This document shows, piece by piece, positions 43,425 to 54,200 of a stretch of DNA of 64,000 bases. A model generated the notes under the pieces. It was not told the origin of the DNA. It saw only the letters and a list, made by a program, of their open reading frames with translations, and ran no database searches. The position numbers and the translations under genes were made by a program. Each line of letters begins with the position of its first letter. Position 1 is the first letter of the stretch. The stretch comes from Yponomeuta sedellus (taxonomy: Eukaryota > Arthropoda > Insecta > Lepidoptera > Yponomeutidae). Location of the stretch: assembly GCA_934045075.1 (NCBI GenBank), contig OW203723.1:23587615-23651614 (forward strand). The letters are read 5' to 3'.

Positions 43425-43860
43425 ACCTAGTAATAAATGAGCCACCTAGGTGACCTGCGTAAGTTTCTAGGCCTTGCGCCCGAGTGGTCAATGAATGAAT
43501 CAGTTATTAGAATTTGATTTTGTCGTCTTGTAATTACGTAATAACACGTATCATCTAAAATTGGGAGAGGGCACTGATCTTCGTAACACAAGTATTTTAC
43601 TACGTTTAGAGATCAGGGACTTGACATTTTGTTTCTACAATCTTTGTATGAATAAATCTTTATTTTCTATCTTCTTCTTCAGTCTATATGAGTCCACTGC
43701 TGGACTCATATAGACCTAGTAATAAATGAGCCACCTAGGTGACCTGCGTAAGTTTCTAGGCCTTGCGTCCGAGTGGTCCTTTCACCAATCTAGTGTGAGT
43801 GAAGGTGCCACTAGATGTTGTGCAAATTATGTCATTGTGTAGACGCAAAAGCCTAAGTTT
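43425..43860. repeat. Local duplication with perfect palindrome, repeat F tail
   Basis: A 65-bp segment (43425-43489) recurs at 43714-43778. Between them lies a roughly 170-bp repeat also present at 48507-48675 (CACTGATCTTCGTAACACAA, TGAATAAATCTTTATTTTC). A 15-bp-arm palindrome is at 43682-43715. The second copy continues into repeat F. Confidence 0.7.
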
Positions 43861-43944
43861 ATTTTAGTACTAGGCTTTGTATTTTTGAAGATTTGTGTGA
43901 ATCATATTAGAAGTGTATGTCGTATTACTTTAAATAGCCACATA

Positions 43945-44115
43945 TTGAATGGAATCAGGCGTTACTTTGCGGAAATCCATAATGGCATTAAAATGTGAAA
44001 ATTACTTTGTTAAATTCCGCCAAAAATCCCACAAGCACCATGCGGTTAGTTAATGCACCGCCCTCCCTCCTAGCAAAGTCATTTTCACATAACCATATTT
44101 AGACTTCTAAATACG
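43945..44115. mobile_element. Long-TIR foldback element, copy 3 (left half)
   Basis: Best version of the left arm: GGAATCAGGCGTTACTTTGC to AATGCACCGCCCTCCCTCC. It then jumps to an inverted outer piece (GCAAAGTCATTTTCACATAA), with the centre deleted. Confidence 0.6.
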
Positions 44116-45148
44116 GATGTTGACACATGTTACCAATTCATGTTAAGTTATTTTTTTTTAATTAAAATCCGTATTTAAAAACGTATAGTAACATTCTAAG
44201 AATATATTTATTTGCCATAAAATAAATAAAAATAGTTTAAATTGCATTATTTAATACCCATTATCACGTGACTGCGAACGTCAACCAAGCGCGGGTGACG
44301 TCACTGACCGCTAAACAAAACAAGCTCACGTAGTCAAAAGTATCACCGGCGAACTAATTTCAACGATATTATTATAATATTATTGTAATATTATAACAAT
44401 GAGACTGGATTCATCAAAGGAAGTAGTTCTAACTTACCGAAGATAGATTCGTTGATGGTGGCAAGTTATTTTGCCCGAAATAAGAATTTTTGTGCAGCGG
44501 AGCTTAGAAACGTAAAAATGTCATTGTAAGTACGTTTGAAGTACATTGTAAGTACGTAAGTACATACCTACCTATGGTTGGTGGGTAAAGTCAAAACTAC
44601 CTATCTAAAACTATTTTGTACCTAAGTACATACTCGTATTTAAATTTTATCGTACAATACTTTTAGAATATTTGGCTTACCTACATCAAAGTGGTGTTCA
44701 CAAAAATAGCTGGTACTTGTAGATGTCAATGATGTTGAACATCTTCTAGCAAGCGTTAGCCACTTTCTCCTCATTTTAGCAATTTTTGGAACATTTATGA
44801 ACATTTTGCGGCGTAGGTACTTATTGACGTACTTTTACACATGGGTACTGCACAGCATTTGTACATCGTATTCATTTATACACCTTTCAGAAAACTTATT
44901 TATTCGTAAGAATTCACTGAATATCAGGTTAACTTTCATAGAGCGCGAGATTGTTTATCGGTCTGTGACGTCATCATACTCACGCGTTACTTTAGAACGT
45001 TTTGGCGGGAATTTTAAAAAGTAGTTTTAAATAAGTATTTTTTTAGTAAAATGTGACGTATTTTTTCATGAAATAATTTTTTTCGTGTTTAAATAGCGTC
45101 TATCTATGAAAAAAAATCCATTCCGAACATTAGTCCACATCCCTATTG
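44116..45148. other. No gene; two CRE-like palindromes
   Basis: TGACGTCA at 44296-44303 and 44966-44973. The sequence is AT-rich with AAGTACGTAAGTAC-like repeats near 44530-44565. Confidence 0.4.
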
Positions 45149-45535
45149 AAGCGCTCGTTGCGTAGTGGAGAAGCGCTCGTGGACTAGTGACACCGAGTGA
45201 TTGGAATCAATCACTAGGGTTAAGCAAAAACAGGCGCGGTCAGCTGCTGGGTAGGTGACCATCCCGTGACTACCGCTAGTGGCATTTAATCCGAGCGCCT
45301 CCGTGTTTCGCGAGGTACATTTCGCCATTGGTGCCAGCTGTCATGTAATGTCAGTCGTTAAGCCATGTCGAGGCTTTATGGGCGGCTTGATAACTTCATA
45401 CAGTAAGGCTCGCCACTGTCGTACAATCCTCCACCAACCCGGACTTGGCCCCCGTGGTGGAGTATGGCCTAACCTTCCTGCGATGCATTAAGAGACCCCT
45501 GCCCCAGAAGTGGGGACATACAAGGGTTGATATCA
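45149..45535 (+). mobile_element. 5S-SINE with duplicated 5' end
   Basis: Starts GAAGCGCTCGTTGCGTAGTG, then repeats GAAGCGCTCGTGGACTAGTG, then a normal 5S-like head, body and GGGTTGATATC end. It shares the 22-bp 5' duplication with 24717-25078. Confidence 0.85.
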
Positions 45536-45563
45536 GTATAAAACAACCTTACCCGCGCGAGTG

Positions 45564-45767
45564 AATTTCGTGCAGTGAATAAAAGTGATGGTATTTCTTT
45601 AATCTTAAATTATATTTAATTCCGCATTTATGTAGTGTAAAAGAAGAACCAGTAACGACGGGGCAAAGATTCCGCTATTATTCTGTCTCTTTGTTTGACT
45701 ACCACGATGGAGGTCGTGCGTTCGATTCCCATTCGGTGCCGCCTTACTCTGACTTGAACAAATCGCC
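45564..45767 (+). repeat. Local direct repeat, copy 1
   Basis: Near-identical to 46256-46440 (offset 692). Contains AGTGAATAAAAGTGATGG at its start and a tRNA-like B box (GCGTTCGATTCCC) with a weak A box near its end. Copy 1 is 19 bp longer in the AT-rich middle. Confidence 0.8.
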
Positions 45768-46119
45768 GCGAGGTTGCGAGTAAGTGCTCCGTGCTTTAGG
45801 CACGGCTACAATAGCTAGTTTTCTATATTTTATTTCAAAAGTAGAGTTAAGGCGTCGTGTGTGCCGCTTAGCCGGACGGTCTGTTGACGTTGGTGGTCGG
45901 CGCGTGCATTGACGCGCCCGCGTCGAATCGCTAATAACGGCTGGGTAAAGAGTCCGACATTATTCTATGACGCCGAGCCTTCCACAAAGGCAGCGGGATC
46001 ATAACTCGGCTTCGTCAAGAGTTGACAGCTTTGGCTTAGTACTTGGCTCTATAGTTGACAGGAAAGTTACGATACACTGCTCGCGAAGTTGATCGAAGTT
46101 GGGCGAGGCACAGTGTTCA

Positions 46120-46195
46120 ATTTTACTCTCTCTCTCTCTCTTTGAGACAGAAGGGCTGTACCTGCAGTGAGACATGTATGGTTTGCTTTTAAGGT
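46120..46195 (+). repeat. tSINE-5 tail fragment
   Basis: TC tract, then CAGTGAGACATGTATGG, between the two copies of the local direct repeat. Confidence 0.5.
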
Positions 46196-46255
46196 TTGTC
46201 ATATCAGTTAGGGTAATTGGAGAATAATTTTACTTTCACATAGTTCACTTTGGTC

Positions 46256-46440
46256 AATTTCGTGCAGTGAATAAAAGTGATGGTATTTCTTTATTCTTAA
46301 ATTATATTAAAAAAAGAAGAACCAGTAACGACGGGGCAAAGATTCCGCTATTATTCAGTCTCTTTGTTTGACTAGCACGATGGAGGTCGTGCGTTCGATT
46401 CCCATTCGGTGCCGCCTTACTCTGACTTGAACAAATCGCC
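46256..46440 (+). repeat. Local direct repeat, copy 2
   Basis: Matches 45564-45767. After CAAATCGCC the flanks diverge. Confidence 0.8.
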
Positions 46441-46605
46441 TCAGTTTGCGTGTGTTTCCATATCTGGAAACGACGTTTAGATAGGTATTCCAACTCGAGA
46501 CCAGCGTAGGTAGCATGAAGTCGCAAGCCTCGCGTTTTAATCGAATGTCTCAAATGTATCTAATGACATTGACTTGTACTGACTCCTTGCAATAATGTGA
46601 AATAA

Positions 46606-46831
46606 GTTACACGTCAAGCAGTTGGTGCCAGTTGCCGTCGATAGATGGCAGTCGTTAAGCCAATTCAGAGGCCTTAGGGCGGCTTGAAAACTTCTGACAG
46701 TAATACCAGCCACTAGTCTTGCAAGCCTCCACCAATCCGGACTGGGCCCCAGTGATGGATTATGGCCTATACCTTCCTTAGCGAAGAGACCTGTGCCCCT
46801 CGGTGGGGACGTAATGGGTTGATGATGATGA
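46606..46831 (+). mobile_element. 5S-SINE, second subfamily, headless
   Basis: Begins in the body (AGCAGTTGGTGCCAGTTGCC), carries TCGATAGATGGCAG like 18834-19198, and ends GGGTTGATGATGATGATAA. It shows the GAT-repeat tail of the family clearly. Confidence 0.8.
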
Positions 46832-47171
46832 TAAAGTTACGCGTCCATCACGACAGCTACTATTTGTGCCCAACTACCTAGCGTGTTGGTTAAAGTGGTC
46901 ATTTCATGTAATTTCACGATTTTTCTGTCTTGTGGGCGCTGTTTGATGGATAATGAAAATCACATAAATGGAATGTACATCCTTCTAAACAGTTAATGGC
47001 TACCTCAAGGCTGTGACATTGGTATGTTACTACAAGCGCAAATTCCTTAAAATTATGTAATAGGTGTCACCGCTGATATCGCCCTAAGCAATGCTCAGCA
47101 CATGCGAGTAGTATATGATAGAATTTGTCGGCTCGAGCCACTGATCCGAAACACACTACTATCAATACATA

Positions 47172-47245
47172 CATACATTCCAGAGAATGTCACTTGCCAC
47201 GATTCTGACAGATCACCTTCATCAACATTCATAAGTCGATTACGA
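47172..47245 (-). pseudogene. LINE-X 3' scrap
   Basis: CTTGCCACGATTCTGACAGA and CATCAACATTCATAAGTCG in antisense. No more of the element is present. Confidence 0.5.
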
Positions 47246-48500
47246 CCTACTACAACTGCTACCATCAATACATGTCGTAGAAACATGTAGATATAAACGA
47301 ATAAACCATTTTGAACAGTGTCTTCACCTTTGTCCAAAACCATCTTTGACGAATCGCGACCATGGCAAACCACATGTCAGACCAAATGAGCTTTTTACAA
47401 ACAGCGTATCTTGACGAGAACCATAGGCCGAAAACCCTAATATCAGTAGGAGAACAATGACGTAATGTCATAGAACGAAAGTTATTATAAAACACACTAA
47501 TAATTGTCGTGTTTATGGATTTGCGCGTTAAAAAAACCTGTATCACAGAATAACCTATAATGAATATAATAGAAAACTCTGCCTTTGTTCCGGTGAAAAC
47601 CATTGTCCGTTAAGATATTAAAGTCTACAGAATAGAGACGTGACGACGGACACAAGCACTACAGTCAATAACTGGGGAGATATAATTTGAAGGGGCTTCA
47701 ATGTGATTGGAGACGACCAGTATTTTGAGACAGCGCTTACAGCGAAGTAGGTAATAAAGAACATTGGACACGCCTTTCAGCCCTTTAACGTCATCTAATA
47801 GAACCTGTGATGAGCATCATCACACCTGTGAACCGATATAAGCTGAAAATTATAGGGAAATACGTTGTAAGAAACTTATTGAGAAATAGAACAGTGTGAA
47901 CACTGGCTTTTTTTTATGTTTTATGGCTTTGGTTTTTGAAAATGGAACGCTTTTAGTTTACATTTGTATTGCTTTTTATTCTTTTGTTCGGGCAACGTCG
48001 TGTTATTTTTTTTGGGCAGTATTTTCATCTATTTTCGTCGAAGTTATTTATCGCATTAAAAAGAGGATCGAACCATAAAGGTCGTGACATCCTAAACTGG
48101 TCCTACAAGTGATTATAAACAATGATGAGGAGTAAAACTTGCTACTGGCCGGTTTCCACTAGCTTAATAATACTTAGAAGGCTCTGGTTACAAAGCTGAC
48201 TTGTCATCACCAAAATTTCCCCTATGACTCAGTCTTGGGTATTTTCCACAGTTCGTTAAGAATTCAAGCTACATCACCAGTGTATTATCAAGTTAACTAA
48301 TTAATAGTTTCCCATGATTTGATAATTTATAATACATGTTTTAAATATTAAACACTGGCGTTTTTGTGGCCACACTCATGTCGGCTTACATCACTTCTTT
48401 ACGGTCATTTAAGCCAAATTTAAGAAAACTCTGCATTTCGACTCTAGAATCTATAAATCACCTGATCATGGCTTAATCAGTGCTCAATCTGTCGCATAAC
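47246..48500. other. No recognised feature
   Basis: No repeat recognised. The minus-strand open stretch 47265-47603 (112 codons) has no domain I know and is broken up by basic and aromatic residues; low coding likelihood. Confidence 0.4.
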
Positions 48501-48506
48501 CAAAAG

Positions 48507-48842
48507 TTATTAGAATTTTATTTTATTATCTTGTAATTACGTAATAACAAGTATAATCTAAAATTGGTAGAGGGCACTGATCTTCGTAACACAAGTATTC
48601 TTAGAGATCAGGGACTTGACATTATAATGTGTACAATCTTTGTGTGAATAAATCTTTATTTTCTATCTTCTTCTTCAGCCTATATTAGTCCACTGCTGGA
48701 CATAAACCTCCCCTAATGAGCGCCATAGCGCAACGTTGTACCATCATTGGTGGGTAATGCCCATAATCCCCACGCTGGGCATGCGGGTTGGGGATCGCAG
48801 TTTGGTGGAATTGTACTGCAGGGGGCGCTGCTGCCCACCACC
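48507..48842 (-). pseudogene. Shared 170-bp repeat plus RTE-like LINE 3' end
   Basis: 48507-48675 matches 43525-43690. It runs straight into an antisense RTE-like 3' end (complement of GGACTAATATAGGCTGAAGA, then GCAGGGGGCGCTGCTGCCC). That the same junction occurs twice suggests a composite element. Confidence 0.6.
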
Positions 48843-49221
48843 TGGTTTTCTATCTTATCTAATCTTAATTTAGAAATAGATCAAGTTGTCTCGGAATATC
48901 TATCACATACCGAAGTGGAGTCAACCGCCAATTTTTTCTCACAGTCTTTAAACTGTGAGATACAAAAACCGGCCGCACTCGTCGCCACTACCATCAAACT
49001 GTAGACCTAAAATTCAGAACAATTTGTATGACCCCACAGTTCACCAAGAGCTTCGTAACTTAGTTTACTCGCATATACTCGTAATTCAAGGCTACATTTT
49101 GCGAATCGGCGAGGACTCGAGAAGGCCTTGCGGTACAGTCACGAGCAATACATGTATGCACCTCAGTACCTTTTCCAAGTCAAAATGTGACAAGGCTCTA
49201 ACGTGTTTACAGTCTGTTACC

Positions 49222-49424
49222 TTTTATAATATACCTCGAGCTTTAGAGTAGGCTTCGGTTTTCGCCAAAAGTACACGAATGTAATATTACTTCCTGCTCT
49301 GTTTAAAACTTTTCATTACTATTTTGAAAAATTATGTAAAGTTACAAATAACAATACGAAATGAACCTTACCTTATTGCAATATAATCGCTTTTATCCGA
49401 TAGCAGCCGAGGTATATTCTCAAA
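49222..49424. mobile_element. MITE-like element, second copy (inverted)
   Basis: ATAATATACCTCGAGC at the left and CCGAGGTATATTCTCAAAGC at the right. The order of internal motifs (GGCTTCGGTTTTCGCC near the left end) shows it is the reverse of 11604-11807. Confidence 0.6.
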
Positions 49425-49852
49425 GCTATATAACAAAACAGACTACATGTTAGTTCAGGCGACAGTACATATAGACATAAGTTAGAGTATACTTAAAGCT
49501 TGCAGGCGGTGTCTAAACCGGTCTTTTACGCCTAAGAAATCGGTTAAGAGCGAGAACACTGAAAAAAGTGTTTGTTGCTTTTCTTCGTATAAAGATTCAC
49601 AACGAATCGAAAAATCGCAGGGAAACGACATAGCATCAGAGAAGAATAAGGACTCTTGTAGATTATTTGAAAAATTACATTGAATATCTACATTTTTTTA
49701 ATTGAGTTATCCTTTGTGCAATAAATGCGTGAGTATATTATAACGGTATCAAAGTTTGCCGTAAAACATAAATGTATGCCTTTTAAATTCGAAGAAATTC
49801 AAAGAAGTTTAGGGACTCTAGTACATCGAAAATGTACATATCTAGCTTTTTT

Positions 49853-50012
49853 ATCGTCGTCGTCGTCGTCAGGCTATACTAGTTCACTGCTGGACATAGC
49901 CCTCCTAATGAGCGCCATAGTGCCCTGTCTTCAGCTTGCCGCATCCAGCATCTGCCTGCAGTTTTTCGCAGATCGTCATCCCACCTAGTCGGAGGGCGTC
50001 CTACGCTACCTT
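49853..50012 (-). pseudogene. RTE-like LINE C-terminal fragment
   Basis: Antisense: a TCG-repeat tail, then complement of TGTCCAGCAGTGAACTAGTA and a segment encoding DDDLRKTAGRCWMRQAE-like residues. Same type as 16426-16575. Confidence 0.7.
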
Positions 50013-50349
50013 TTTTATCAACGTAAGTATACTTGTAAATAAATAATTCGTTAATAAGTAATATATATTATTTAATAAAGTATTTCTTCACCAGGACGTT
50101 AATTGGATTGGGAACCTTGTGTAACAGGCCGATAACCAGCTGTTTCTTTTTTGTCTAGATTTAACTCCGTAACCCTGAAATGGCGTATGTATTTTTGAAA
50201 CTAGATAGCTGTCCAAGTGATGGATTGCCTCATCGATATCGTGCTTGTCTATGAGCATGCTCAATAAAACGTTTTTTCTCAACGTTTGTTGAAGGAACTA
50301 CACATCCTTGTATACTGTAGTATACTGGATACTGTAGTATCCTGTACGT

Positions 50350-50477
50350 TAGAATATTTTCGGGGCTTAATCGCGTAGTAATTTATCTTCTCGTGACCAC
50401 GATGACTGTAACGTCGTCGAAACGTCGAGGTAAAATAGCAATAAATTACTACGCGATTAGGCCCCGAAAATATTCTA
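50350..50477. repeat. 37-bp near-perfect inverted repeat with 54-nt loop
   Basis: Arms 50350-50386 and 50441-50477 pair at 36 of 37 positions, the other being a G:U pair in RNA. The loop holds GACGTTTCGACGACGTTACA (inverted), a segment of the GACGTTTCGG repeat group. Confidence 0.9.
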
Positions 50478-50562
50478 TGTGTAAAAGTCGCGAAAGTTTA
50501 AAAATATGTTATCCTGTATGTGTAGGCAGAGGAAACAAATCGCGTTTTGATCACGCTCAAAA

Positions 50563-51105
50563 TTGGATCTAAACTTATCAAAGAGAACTTATAGCCTTAC
50601 AAGTCATTTCGTGGACATAAATTGCCGTGGGCGATATGGAAATCCCTGAACTATATTGTGATTCGACTAAAGCCGCCTCTTCCACGTCATCGGAGCCTTT
50701 AAGCAAAACTTTAAAGTCTAGTTTTGAATGTCGATTAGAAAAGAGTTAATTAGATCATTTGGTGCCGCCTAACGATTAAGGCCAACTTGCATCACTTCAT
50801 AAATGTTGCTTAGGTTGCCATTTAAATTGAATTTTGTGTAAAGAATTTTAGTAAGATGTTACTTAAGGCGGTTGCACGGGGAGCAATTCCCATACAAACG
50901 TAGTTCAGTTTTTATTTACAAACGACAACATGGATCGAAATGCGATTACTTCTTCCATACGATTAATACTTCCCCCATACGATTAGAGGACAGAATCATG
51001 CCTAGAATTGGAACTAATCTCATCAAAGAGAATTCATAACCTGACAAGTCATTTCATGGACATTAATTGTCCTGGGCGATATGGAAATCTCTGAATCGGC
51101 TGTGT
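50563..51105. repeat. Dispersed repeat with flanking ~100-bp direct repeats
   Basis: CATCAAAGAGAATTC-like segments at 50563-50660 and 51008-51105 are direct repeats (GACAAGTCATTT, GGGCGATATGGAAATC). The part between, 50690-51000, is the inverse of 52420-52855. It may be a tandemly rearranged transposon. Confidence 0.6.
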
Positions 51106-51197
51106 ATCCGTATCGGCCGAAATAAGGATAACATGTCCAGGTGGGGGGTTGCGGATCCCCTCAGCAATAATTTGAAGTATTTGTGCGGTACTTCCCA

Positions 51198-51408
51198 GTG
51201 GTAAGGGACTTCCCAGACGGACTTACATCGAGCAATTAGAGGATGTATTAGCAAAGAGAAAGATAAAAAGTACCCGGAACTGGCGTGCGTGCATGCAACG
51301 ACTTATGAACGTTGATGAAGCGAAGGTGATCTGTCAGGATCGTGGCAAGTGGCAGTCCCTGATCTCTGCCTACCCCCCTCTGGGATACAGGCGTGAGGTT
51401 ATCTATGT
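51198..51408 (+). pseudogene. LINE-X C-terminus
   Basis: Encodes in pieces GKGLPRRTYIEQLEDVLAK-like residues, then RNWRACMQRLMNVDEAKVI and QDRGKWQSLISAYPPL. One frameshift near the end (extra C). The 3' end is CAGGCGTGAGGTTATC. Confidence 0.7.
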
Positions 51409-51516
51409 ATGTATGTTTGTACTTCCCAGTCGATGAATTATCTCTCATCGTGCCCTGCATGCCCTAACAACTGCGCGCTCACATTTACAATCATTCGTCT
51501 CTAGTAAGACTTTGAT

Positions 51517-51888
51517 GAAGCGCTCGTGGCCTAGGCGAACCGGGTGATTGGAATCAATCACTTGGTTAAGCAACAACAGGCGCGGTCAGGTACGGGATGG
51601 GTGAGCGTCCCGTGACTACCGCTAGTGGCATTTTTCCGAGCGCTTCCCTCCTTCGCAAGGCACGTTAAGCCGTTGGTGGCGGCTGTTATATAATGGCAGT
51701 CGTTAAGCCATGTCAGAGGCCTTATGGGCGGCTTGATAACTCCTGACAGTAAGGCCCGCCACTGTCCTACAATCCTCCACCAACCCGGACTTGGCCCCCG
51801 TGGTGGAGTAAAGCCTAACCGTCCTGCGATGCAGGAAGAGACATGTGCCCCAGCAGTGGGGACATACAAGGGTTGATAACGAACGATG
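51517..51888 (+). mobile_element. 5S-SINE, full length with 11-bp TSD
   Basis: AAGACTTTGAT at 51506-51516 and 51889-51899. The head, body and end (GGGTTGATAACGAACGATG) are intact. Very close to the family consensus. Confidence 0.92.
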
Positions 51889-51986
51889 AAGACTTTGATA
51901 AAAATTGTTTGCCATCGACACGTTAAGAAGAAAAAGAAGTCATTTCATAAAAACTAAAGCCAATGTTATAATTTCTTTTTGACGTT

Positions 51987-52140
51987 GACTGCCTCGTTGA
52001 TCTAGCCGTTAAGGCACTTGGAAAATAAGACAGAGGTCGTGGGTTCGACCCTACGGGGGCCACCGTACATTTGTACCAGTAGCTTCAAACTAGGTGTATT
52101 TTCATTTTTGTGGCGTCCTTGCCTAGTTACTGTAACGATA
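51987..52140 (+). mobile_element. tSINE-4
   Basis: GACTGCCTCGTTGATCTAGC (A-box region) and GGGTTCGACCC (B box), then GTACATTTGTACCAGTAGC and a short tail. A decayed relative is at 5231-5435. Confidence 0.65.
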
Positions 52141-52349
52141 CTTCTTTATAGTAGCTGGCGGGCGTAGCCGTCTAGGCAGAGTTTGAATTATTAGAAGAAT
52201 ATCGTTACGTTTTGTTTATGTAGGTGTCAGTCGTGTTGAGACTCTCACCTAGGCTAGGTTTTGGTTATAAAAAAGATAAATAAAAAGAAAGTATTATTGC
52301 TAACCTAGCGTTTCAATAACTGCAGCGTTACATCCATAGTAAAGATCAC

Positions 52350-52400
52350 TCTATTTTGGGACCAGGTAATTGTGTTGTGTGGAAATTATTAAATACTACA
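52350..52400 (+). repeat. SINE tail fragment
   Basis: TTTTGGGACCAGGTAATTGTGTTGTG, given as GGGACCAGGTAATTG and GTGTTGTGTGGAA. Same tail as 27077-27180. Confidence 0.45.
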
Positions 52401-52419
52401 AGTTTATTTCCGATTCTAA

Positions 52420-52855
52420 GCTCAATCGAACCTCGATTTCTGTCCTCTAAACGTATGGGCGAAGTTTCTCGTCTTGTCGTTTCAAAATAAAAACCAAACT
52501 ACGTTTGCATAGGAATCGCTCCCGCGGAGCCGCCTTAGGCAACACCTAACTAAAATTTATACAAAATTAAATTTAAAGCCAGGTTTTCACGGTCTTAGTG
52601 CGCTTCTGATTGGTTATTTTGGTGTTGTCACGAAAAACCGTCCAATCAGAAGCATTAGTTTACTCGGATGGCGCACTCGGTCCGAGCGCACTGAGACCGT
52701 GAAAACGCGACTTAAATGGCAACCTGGTAATATTTATAAAGTGATGCAAGTTGGCATTACGTTAATCTTTAGGCGGAACCAGATGATCTAATTAACTCTT
52801 TTTCAATCAACATTGTAAACTAGACTTTAAAGTTACGCTTTAAGGCTCCGACGAC
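52420..52855. repeat. Dispersed repeat (inverse of 50690-51000) carrying a MITE
   Basis: Matches 50690-51000 in reverse complement (TGTCCTCTAAACGTATGGG, CAAACTACGTTTGCATAGG, GATGATCTAATTAACTC). It is interrupted at 52577-52711. Confidence 0.75.
52577..52711. mobile_element. MITE with TTAA target duplication
   Basis: 135 bp between TTAA at 52573-52576 and TTAA at 52712-52715. The copy at 50690-51000 has the empty site with a single TTTAAAT. The ends are imperfect inverted repeats sharing GTTTTCACGGTCT-AGTGCGC. An inner pair, GCTTCTGATTGG / CCAATCAGAAGC, is perfect. TTAA duplication points to piggyBac-type mobilisation. Confidence 0.75.
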
Positions 52856-53770
52856 GTGGAAAAGGCGATTCTAGTCGAGTCACAAAATGACGGTGAACTT
52901 TTATCAAAGTTACAGCAAAATGCTTTAAATGCAAAATGTTTAAACGCACAATTTTTGAAATTTAATGTCAATTGGGTTGTCGTTTATAACAATGACTGTT
53001 GTAAGACATATGCTCAATTCAATATTCCATATTTTAAATTTTTTGTTAAGTTTCATCTAGATTTATTACAATTCAGAGGTGCTTATTCTTTGCCTCTCTA
53101 AATTTATTTCAATTTAATTCTAATATTCTAATTAGTCATCTCTGTCCTCTACATAATCCTTGATGTTATATTAACTATAACAGCTAACTGTTAGCTTGAA
53201 CAGAGTAATCCTCAACGCATTTTTAAGCCGCGTCTTCTTTTTTGGGGCGTATGATAGAGTACAAAACGTGAGATTTTCCAGTTTTCTCCCGGTTTCCTAA
53301 GGTCCCACTCTTGTTTTTCCAATTTTGTTCATCAAAGCACATTCTACTTTGGCCTCGGTAATAAATAATATGAGAAATAAAATTTATATTTTTGAGTTTT
53401 CTTTGGTCCCGTCTCGTCTCTAACGGATTTTTTTTTGAGTGAGGTCCTGCCACCATTTATCTCGTGGCAACCTTTAAGTCATTCTGTTTTATTTAAAATT
53501 AAAAATGTAAAATGTCTCTAACGGATTTAAAAAGAACAGTGAGCAACCAAATATGTGAAGAAAACCATGTGTTGACTTATATGAAGATTTTAGTGAGAAT
53601 TATATTAGGGAAACAACACTGTTATATTCTCTTAACGGAAATTCCATAAAATTGAGTAAAAGGGCTGAACCCTCAGTAAATATTATTTTCGTAAAAAACA
53701 AACTGTGCGATTGACCAATTTGAGATGACATTTAGTCTGTATAAATAAAACACAAAATATTAGTTTATGT
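52856..53770. other. No recognised feature
   Basis: The open stretch 52856-53101 has no recognisable domain, is AT-rich and Asn/Lys-rich. TCTCTAACGGATTT is repeated at 53417 and 53515. Confidence 0.4.
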
Positions 53771-53773
53771 CCT

Positions 53774-53849
53774 TTTTAATGCACTAACCTGCGCTAAGGA
53801 CAATTTTAAAAACCTATTTAGAGCCTCTAAATTAGTTTTTAAAATATAA
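53774..53849. repeat. Inverted pair of tSINE-1 tails
   Basis: Antisense TTTTAATGCACTAACCTGCG to AACCTATTTAGAG, then sense CCTCTAAATTAGTTTTTAAA. The junction lies within the GAGG/CCTC of the tail. Confidence 0.7.
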
Positions 53850-54200
53850 GTTCCTTGAGAAAAACTGAGATTTTGGCATAAGTGCCATGCCGCATGCATT
53901 GAAGATGATTACAGTACAGTCCATATATACATTACCGTTTTCTTTACTACTTAGAATATTTTCTTAAAGACTTTGTAAAGGTTTTGGACAGACGCAAAGC
54001 TTAAATCTCGCCAACACAAGCATAATTGCCCGCCTATTGGCAAATTGAAACGTTAAACTCAAAACCATTAAAATAGATAGATACTTACAGGGGCCGGTTT
54101 AATTCGCTGCCATAAAATTATAAACCTGTCTTTTAAAGCGATAGCAGGAAATTAAAGAAATTACTCGCTGTTTACTGCTAATGTTTGTTGCGGTGAACAA

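Noticed and set aside
46302..46553. Conserved GNRTHDL peptide as a protein motif
   Set aside because: It is the antisense translation of a tRNA B box (GGTTCGATTCCC-type), a well-known artefact of tRNA-derived repeats.
47265..47603. 112-codon minus-strand ORF as a gene
   Set aside because: No domain, start context, splice sites or GC shift; length is compatible with chance.
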